A stretch of DNA of 10,459 bases from Clostridiales bacterium (GTDB lineage Bacteria > Bacillota_A > Clostridia > Peptostreptococcales > Anaerovoracaceae). Numbering within the stretch: position 1 is the stretch's first letter; each line of letters begins with the position of its first letter. This document shows, one piece after another, positions 6,310 through 10,459 of this stretch. A program made the translations under genes and the position numbers. Below the pieces are notes generated by a model, which was given only the letters and a program-made list of their open reading frames with translations, was not told the DNA's origin and did not search any database. Location: positions 1-10,459 of the forward strand of contig JAILFI010000231.1 in the NCBI GenBank assembly GCA_024697655.1. Reading direction: 5' to 3'.

Positions 6310-7365
6310 ATGAGAGAATTCAAATACATCATCACAGCAGCAGATATCGAAGAAGGGCTCGACATCCGGACGATCATGCGCCGGCAATTCTCCTTCTCGG
6401 CGCGCCTCAGGTCCAAGATCAAGCGGAACCGCACGGTCTACCTCAACGGCGAGCAGACGCCGGTCTGGATCACGCCGAAAGAAGGCGACATCCTCACGGT
6501 CGCGATCCCGGATGAGACCAGCTACTTCGAGCCGGAAGATGTCCCGGTCCTCCCCCTCTTTGAGGATGAGGATCTGCTTGTGGTGAACAAACCCGCCGGC
6601 TATACGGTCCACCCGACCCGAGGACATAAGTCCGGCACCATGGCGAACGGCGTGGCCAAATATATGCTCGATACCGGGCAGAGTTTTAAGATCCGCTTCA
6701 TCAACCGCCTTGACATGGAGACGAGCGGCGTCCTGCTGCTGGGCAAGAACCAGCTCTCGCAGGGCGAACTGATGAAACAGATGAAAGCGGATACCGTTAC
6801 CAAACTGTACCGGGCGATCGTGCACGGCATTCCCGAAGAACCTCAGGGCATCATTAATGAAGCCCTTGCCTACCACCGCGACGGCAGTCTCAAACGTGTG
6901 GTCGAAGACGACGGCAAACCTTCCGAAACGCATTACCGCGTGATCGAGTCTTTCCCGGCGATCCCCGGCGCTGACGAAGACGATGCACTGGCCAAGGCCT
7001 TTTCGCTGGTCGAGCTGGACCTCAAGACCGGCCGCACCCACCAGATCCGCGTCCACATGGCGCACATCGGATGCGCGGTGGTCGGTGACAGCCTCTACGG
7101 GGAAATAGAAAACCCGGAACTGCATGAACTGCCGCCCAAAACCGAAACGGCTGATGAGAGCGGAGAACAGGGCGTCAATTACCGCGATCTGCCGCCCCGC
7201 GTCTCTGTGGACGCCCCGCTGATTGGCCGGCAGGCACTGCATTCCTACTTCACCGCGTTCGACCACCCGGTGACCGGCAAGCGCATCGAGGTGACCGCAC
7301 CGCTGCCGGAAGACATGGCGCAGCTGCTCGAAAAGCTGCGGCAAAGACGTACCGAAGACAAATAA
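6310..7365 (+). CDS. RluA-family pseudouridine synthase
   Basis: Converts specific uridines in rRNA or tRNA to pseudouridine. The catalytic motif is INRLDMETSG with the nucleophile D135; the His usual in HRLD is Asn (N132). An S4-like RNA-binding segment covers about residues 15-55 (FSARLRSKIKRNRTVYLNG), then VNKPAGYTVHPT, then the conserved LKTGRTHQIRVHMAHIG and RQALHSY blocks. At 351 residues it is somewhat longer than many relatives, owing partly to an acidic insert (about residues 272-300) between the YGE turn and RQALH. The start at 6310 is the first possible one in the frame and matches the family's beginning, but no ribosome binding site is visible before it. It follows nadK across a palindromic spacer and precedes the deacylase by 23 bases. 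The exact target (RluD-, YjbO- or YlyB-like) is not clear. Confidence 0.93.
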   Translation: MREFKYIITAADIEEGLDIRTIMRRQFSFSARLRSKIKRNRTVYLNGEQTPVWITPKEGDILTVAIPDETSYFEPEDVPVLPLFEDEDLLVVNKPAGYTVHPTRGHKSGTMANGVAKYMLDTGQSFKIRFINRLDMETSGVLLLGKNQLSQGELMKQMKADTVTKLYRAIVHGIPEEPQGIINEALAYHRDGSLKRVVEDDGKPSETHYRVIESFPAIPGADEDDALAKAFSLVELDLKTGRTHQIRVHMAHIGCAVVGDSLYGEIENPELHELPPKTETADESGEQGVNYRDLPPRVSVDAPLIGRQALHSYFTAFDHPVTGKRIEVTAPLPEDMAQLLEKLRQRRTEDK

Positions 7366-7388
7366 GTACGCTGCAAGGAGAAATCCCA

Positions 7389-7871
7389 ATGTCCAAAGAG
7401 AAGAAAACGAATGCCATGCGCATTCTGGAACAGAAAAAAGTGCCCTACACGCCCCACTTCTATGAAGACACAGGAGCAGTGGCGGGCGTCGATGTGGCGA
7501 ATGCGCTCGGCGAGCCGGTCGAACAGGTCTACAAAACACTCGTGACTGTCGGTAAGACCGGTGAGCACTATGTCTTCGTCATCCCCGTGGCAGATGAACT
7601 GGATCTGAAAAAAGCGGCCAAGGCCGCCGGCGAGAAAAACATCGCCATGATCAAGTCCAAAGAGCTCCTGCCGCTGACCGGCTACATCCACGGCGGCTGC
7701 TCGCCGGTAGGCATGAAAAAGCCCTTCCCCACCTTCTTTGACGAGACCATCCTCGCCCATGAGAAGATCTTCTTCTCCGGCGGCCGCGTCGGCTTCCAGG
7801 TGGAAGTGGCCGTCGCGGATATCGAGAAAGCGGTCCGCTACCAGACCGCCGATCTGACGGTCGGTGCATAG
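7389..7871 (+). CDS. ybaK: YbaK/EbsC-type Cys-tRNA(Pro) deacylase
   Basis: Hydrolyses cysteine mischarged onto tRNA(Pro), a trans-editing step for prolyl-tRNA synthetase in the cytoplasm. The 160-residue protein matches the YbaK family in length and motifs: VYKTLV with the essential lysine K49, the HFYEDTG segment near 23-29, and the active-site loop GGCSPVGMKK (102-111), followed by FFDET and SGGRVGFQVEV. AAGGAG (7375-7380) lies eight bases before the ATG. It sits 23 bases after the pseudouridine synthase stop and is likely co-transcribed with it. A strong terminator follows 34 bases after the stop. The family also includes ProX- and EbsC-like members with other mischarged substrates, so cysteine specificity is inferred. 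Confidence 0.93.
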   Translation: MSKEKKTNAMRILEQKKVPYTPHFYEDTGAVAGVDVANALGEPVEQVYKTLVTVGKTGEHYVFVIPVADELDLKKAAKAAGEKNIAMIKSKELLPLTGYIHGGCSPVGMKKPFPTFFDETILAHEKIFFSGGRVGFQVEVAVADIEKAVRYQTADLTVGA

Positions 7872-7900
7872 TCCGGCCGGATCATCACAGCTTTACGAAT

Positions 7901-7941
7901 ATAAAAGACCCGCACAGCTGTGCGGGTCTCGTTTTGTCTTG
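7901..7941. terminator. Bidirectional intrinsic terminator
   Basis: A perfect 24-base palindrome (7906-7929; arm AGACCCGCACAG) lies between two convergent genes. Read forward, it is followed by CGTTTTGTCTT; read in reverse, by TTTTAT. It therefore serves the deacylase gene on the plus strand and the carboxyltransferase gene on the minus strand. The centre CAGCTG would open to form the loop. Confidence 0.9.
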
Positions 7942-7977
7942 TCAGCGCTGCGGCAGGAGCGATTCCTCGCGGAACGC

Positions 7978-9375
7978 CTATACCGGATAGACGCAGTCTT
8001 CTTCGTCCAGCAGGCTGAAGTCCAGTTTGTAGTCGCGTTCTGCTCTCTTCTTGAAGAAGTCGGGGGCGACCTGCGGGAAGAACGCCTGGGTCAGCGCATC
8101 CTCTTCCTGCTTCATGAAGCCGGCGCATTCGCGGCGCGCGTTCTCCATCTCAGGCTCGAGCAGGTCAGCCGGTCTGCAGGTGATACGCTCTTCATCGCCG
8201 AGGATCTGGTGGAACAGTTCATCGGAGATCGGCACCGTCGTGCGGCCGTACTTGCCCTGGACGAGGTCGCGGGCTTCCTTCGGGACCATCTTATAGCGTT
8301 CGCCGGTCAGGACGTTCAGAACAGCCTGGGTGCCGACGATCTGGCTGCTCGGGGTGACGAGCGGCGGATAACCGAAGTCTTCACGTACACGCGGAACTTC
8401 CTGCAGTACTTCTTCGAACTTGTCCATCGCGTTCGCTTCGGTCAGCTGGGAGACCAGGTTGGAGAGCATGCCGCCCGGAACCTGATACAGCAGCGTGTTG
8501 ATGTCGACGCCCATCAGCTTGGTGGACATCAGACCGTTCTCGATGTACTTCTCGCGGATCGGCTTGAAGTATTCGGCGATCTCGTCGAGAAGACCCATGT
8601 CGAGACCGGTGTCATACTCGGTGCCTGCGAACGCGGCGACGATCGGCTCTGTCGGCGGCTGGCTGGTGCCTTCCGCGAACGGAGAAATCGCGGTGTCGAC
8701 GATATCAACACCCGCTTCTGCAGCCTTCATGTAGGTCATGCTGCCGAGGCCGCTGGTCGCGTGGGTGTGCAGTTCGATCGGAATGGACAGGTTGGCTTTC
8801 AGAGCCTTGACCAGATCGTATGTGTCATACGGATCGAGCAGGCCGGCCATGTCCTTGATGCAGAAGCTGTCTGCGCCCATCTGTTCGATCTCTTTGCCGA
8901 GTTTGATGAACATCTCGGGTGTGTGGACCGGGCTGATGGTGTAGCTGACGCAGCCCTGTGCATGCGCGCCGTGCTTTTTGGTCGCGCGGATCGCTGCTTC
9001 GAGGTTGCGGGTATCGTTGAGCGCGTCGAAGATACGGATGATGTCCATGCCGTTGTAGATGACACGGTCGACGAATTCCTCGACGACGTCATCCGCGTAG
9101 TGCTTGTAGCCCAGCAGGTTCTGGCCTCTCAGGAGCATCTGCAGCTTGGTCTTCTTGATGCGCTTTCTGATCTCGCGCAGTCTGTCCCAGGGGTCTTCGT
9201 CCAGAAAACGGATGCACGAATCGTAGGTCGCCCCGCCCCACATCTCGAGGGCGTTGTAGCCAACTTCGTCCATGGTCTCCAGAATCGGAATCATTTCATC
9301 CGTTCTCATTCTGGTCGCGATCAGCGACTGATGACCGTCGCGCAGTACCGTTTCGGTGATCTTGACTTTGCTCAT
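7978..9375 (-). CDS. Biotin-dependent carboxyltransferase subunit (OadA / transcarboxylase 5S type), no biotin domain
   Basis: A TIM-barrel carboxyltransferase that moves CO2 between carboxybiotin and a 2-oxo acid (oxaloacetate/pyruvate). The metal-site Asp (D13 in VLRDGHQS), the carbamylated lysine (K174 in CIKDMAG) and the metal histidines (H203 and H205 in HTHATSG) are all present, as is the RIFDALND segment. At 465 residues it ends after the conserved carboxyltransferase domain: there is no Pro/Ala-rich linker and no MKM biotin site, so a separate biotin carrier is needed. Start: the frame allows a GTG at 9387, but the ATG at 9375-9373 has GGAGG (9385-9381) five bases upstream. No decarboxylase membrane subunits or carrier gene lie nearby. 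It may be the alpha subunit of oxaloacetate decarboxylase, PycB, or transcarboxylase 5S; the sequence alone does not decide. Confidence 0.92.
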   Translation of the reverse strand: MSKVKITETVLRDGHQSLIATRMRTDEMIPILETMDEVGYNALEMWGGATYDSCIRFLDEDPWDRLREIRKRIKKTKLQMLLRGQNLLGYKHYADDVVEEFVDRVIYNGMDIIRIFDALNDTRNLEAAIRATKKHGAHAQGCVSYTISPVHTPEMFIKLGKEIEQMGADSFCIKDMAGLLDPYDTYDLVKALKANLSIPIELHTHATSGLGSMTYMKAAEAGVDIVDTAISPFAEGTSQPPTEPIVAAFAGTEYDTGLDMGLLDEIAEYFKPIREKYIENGLMSTKLMGVDINTLLYQVPGGMLSNLVSQLTEANAMDKFEEVLQEVPRVREDFGYPPLVTPSSQIVGTQAVLNVLTGERYKMVPKEARDLVQGKYGRTTVPISDELFHQILGDEERITCRPADLLEPEMENARRECAGFMKQEEDALTQAFFPQVAPDFFKKRAERDYKLDFSLLDEEDCVYPV

Positions 9376-9466
9376 TTTATCCTCCACATGAATGTTGTAT
9401 GTTGCGGCGCTTCTGTCTGACCGGAATTGTCCGCCTTCTGCGCCATTTTAAACTATAGATGCCAAT

Positions 9467-9495
9467 ATTATAGCGGTTACAGGTGTTGTTTTCAA
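9467..9495 (-). promoter_or_regulatory. Sigma-A promoter of the carboxyltransferase gene
   Basis: On the minus strand TTGAAA (9495-9490) is followed after exactly 17 bases by TATAAT (9472-9467), a near-consensus housekeeping promoter. Transcription would start near 9460, leaving a leader of about 85 bases before the ATG. It shows that this gene is transcribed separately from the Mur ligase upstream. Confidence 0.85.
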
Positions 9496-9504
9496 TGTAT
9501 ACAT
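9495..9504. promoter_or_regulatory. Palindrome at the upstream edge of the promoter, possible operator
   Basis: ATGTATACAT is a perfect ten-base palindrome touching the -35 box of the carboxyltransferase promoter. Its GT-AT-AC core fits the general GT(N)AC pattern of GntR-family operators. No regulator gene is in view, so this is only a candidate site. Confidence 0.35.
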
Positions 9505-9518
9505 GCAGTTTTTGACAG

Positions 9519-9547
9519 AAAAAAGAAAGCCCGGACGAGTCCGGGCT
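9519..9547 (-). terminator. Intrinsic terminator of the Mur ligase gene
   Basis: On the minus strand the stem AGCCCGGA (9547-9540) pairs with TCCGGGCT (9535-9528) around a four-base loop, then runs into TTTCTTTTTT. This is a textbook rho-independent terminator. It lies 45 bases after the ligase stop and just upstream of the carboxyltransferase promoter. Confidence 0.92.
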
Positions 9548-9592
9548 GTTTCGCTATGCATAGGCAGCCGGCTGCAGAGAGCCGGTGTCAGA

Positions 9593-10459
9593 TTATTCGC
9601 CGTCGTACTCCTTGAGGAATCGCTCCACCAGATCGACGTCCGAGGTCACCGGCACGAACTCGATCCCCCGCTTCTGCCGGGTCTCCCTGCCCTTGGCGAG
9701 CACCAGGATCACCGCCTCGTCTTCTGTGTCAAAGATCGACCGGCGGATCGCCTCTTCCCTGTCCGGGATGATCTCATATCTGCCGCCTGCCGCTTCCACA
9801 TGAGACGCGATCTCTTCGCTGATCTTCACGACATCCTCTTCGCCCGGATCTTCTTCCGTCAGGATCGTAAAGTCCGCGCGCTGACCGGCGATGCGGCCGA
9901 GTTCCTCGCGGCGGTCGTATGCCTTGCCGCCCGGACAGCCGAACAGCACATAGACCGGCAGCCCCTCGTAATCACGTTCCACCGCGTCGAACAGCGCATT
10001 GTAACTCATCGCGTTGTGCGCGTAATCGACGAGGATGATCTTTTTCTCCGCTTTGTCCGTAAAGACTTCCATTCGCCCCGCCACACGCGCTTTGAGCAAT
10101 CCTTCACGGACCGCGGGCACAGGAATATCCAGAATCATGGACACCGTGACCGCCGCCAGCGCGTTCTGCACGTTGAAGACACCGGGCAGACAAATCACGA
10201 ATTCCTCATCTATCCCGCCGCCGCGCACCCGGAAGGAGATGTCCTTCTTGCCGGGACGGATATCATAGCCGGTGATCATCGCATGCGGCTTGGTAAGAGA
10301 CGCGAGCGCAGCCTTTTTCGCCGCCGCTTCCGCAAAAGCCGCTGCCTTCGCACCGAGTTTCGCGCCTGCTGCATCTTCGCCGTCCGTCTTCTGCGGTTCC
10401 TCGATCATAAAAGTAAAGATTCGTTCGACGGTCTCGCTCTTTTCAGCTTCTTCGAGTGC
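9593..10459 (-). CDS. MurE-like Mur ligase, C-terminal part (5' end beyond the window)
   Basis: An ATP-dependent ligase that adds an amino acid to a UDP-MurNAc peptide. The frame is open from the right edge (17 codons before the ATG at 10408) to the stop at 9593, giving 288 visible residues; a full MurE is near 480, so the ATP-binding P-loop lies outside. Visible are PGVFNVQNALAAVTV (end of the central domain), the linker GRMEVF, and the C-terminal domain with VDYAHN (10030-10013), FGCPGGKAYDRR and LVLAKGRETRQ. Where E. coli MurE has DNPR, which reads meso-diaminopimelate, this protein has EDPG. An Ala/Lys-rich low-complexity stretch (about 10378-10290) interrupts the central domain. The VDYAHN form also occurs in cyanophycin synthetases and lysine-adding MurE proteins. 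A strong terminator follows. Confidence 0.88.
   Translation of the reverse strand, partial: ALEEAEKSETVERIFTFMIEEPQKTDGEDAAGAKLGAKAAAFAEAAAKKAALASLTKPHAMITGYDIRPGKKDISFRVRGGGIDEEFVICLPGVFNVQNALAAVTVSMILDIPVPAVREGLLKARVAGRMEVFTDKAEKKIILVDYAHNAMSYNALFDAVERDYEGLPVYVLFGCPGGKAYDRREELGRIAGQRADFTILTEEDPGEEDVVKISEEIASHVEAAGGRYEIIPDREEAIRRSIFDTEDEAVILVLAKGRETRQKRGIEFVPVTSDVDLVERFLKEYDGE

Noticed and set aside
6112..7539. Minus-strand open frame (475 codons) across the RluA and deacylase genes
   Set aside because: It spans two real genes and the palindromic spacer on the opposite strand, and its composition is that of an antisense shadow.
7864..9420. Long plus-strand open frame (518 codons) opposite the carboxyltransferase gene
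   Set aside because: It runs through the bidirectional terminator and has no recognisable domain; the minus-strand frame carries all catalytic residues, a promoter and a good ribosome binding site.
9564..9575. GCAGCCGGCTGC palindrome as a second terminator after the Mur ligase
   Set aside because: No T run follows it on either strand; the terminator at 9519-9547 is far stronger.

Overview
The window reads as a chromosomal housekeeping stretch from a GC-rich low-copy Gram-positive lineage, most likely a Clostridia-type member of the Bacillota. This rests on strong AAGGAGG-type ribosome binding sites, sigma-A style promoters, tightly packed co-directional genes, a short NAD kinase close in length to Bacillus NadF, and a pepF-nadK-RluA gene order that recalls the Bacillus yjb region. 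I cannot place it below that level from the sequence. There are no rRNA or tRNA genes, no CRISPR array, no transposase and no phage genes.

Layout. Positions 1-3192 (minus strand) hold a compact operon transcribed murI (glutamate racemase), then an acidic uncharacterised protein, then a metallo-beta-lactamase-fold hydrolase, then an M16-family zinc peptidase that runs off the left edge. The last two junctions are ATGA overlaps, so these genes are probably translationally coupled. A 122-base divergent promoter region (3193-3314) separates this operon from a plus-strand series: pepF (oligoendopeptidase F), nadK (NAD kinase), an RluA-family pseudouridine synthase and a YbaK/EbsC-type Cys-tRNA(Pro) deacylase. 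Two spacers in this series (5100-5327 and 6132-6309) are unusually rich in inverted repeats; the second is almost entirely one large palindromic element.

A perfect 24-base palindrome (7906-7929) flanked by A and T runs acts as a bidirectional terminator between the plus-strand series and a minus-strand gene for a biotin-dependent carboxyltransferase (OadA / transcarboxylase 5S type). That gene stands alone, with its own near-consensus promoter, a GTATAC-centred palindrome beside the -35 box, and no biotin-carrier domain. Upstream of it, a classic terminator (9519-9547) ends a MurE-like Mur ligase whose 5' part lies beyond the right edge.

Two genes bear on peptidoglycan precursors (murI supplies D-glutamate, the Mur ligase adds a residue to the stem peptide), while nadK, the pseudouridine synthase and the deacylase serve cofactor supply and translation. 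I see no clear new multi-gene system. The points most worth following up are the large palindromic element at 6140-6280, the hairpin-rich pepF-nadK spacer, the conserved-looking operon context of the uncharacterised acidic protein, and the solitary carboxyltransferase.
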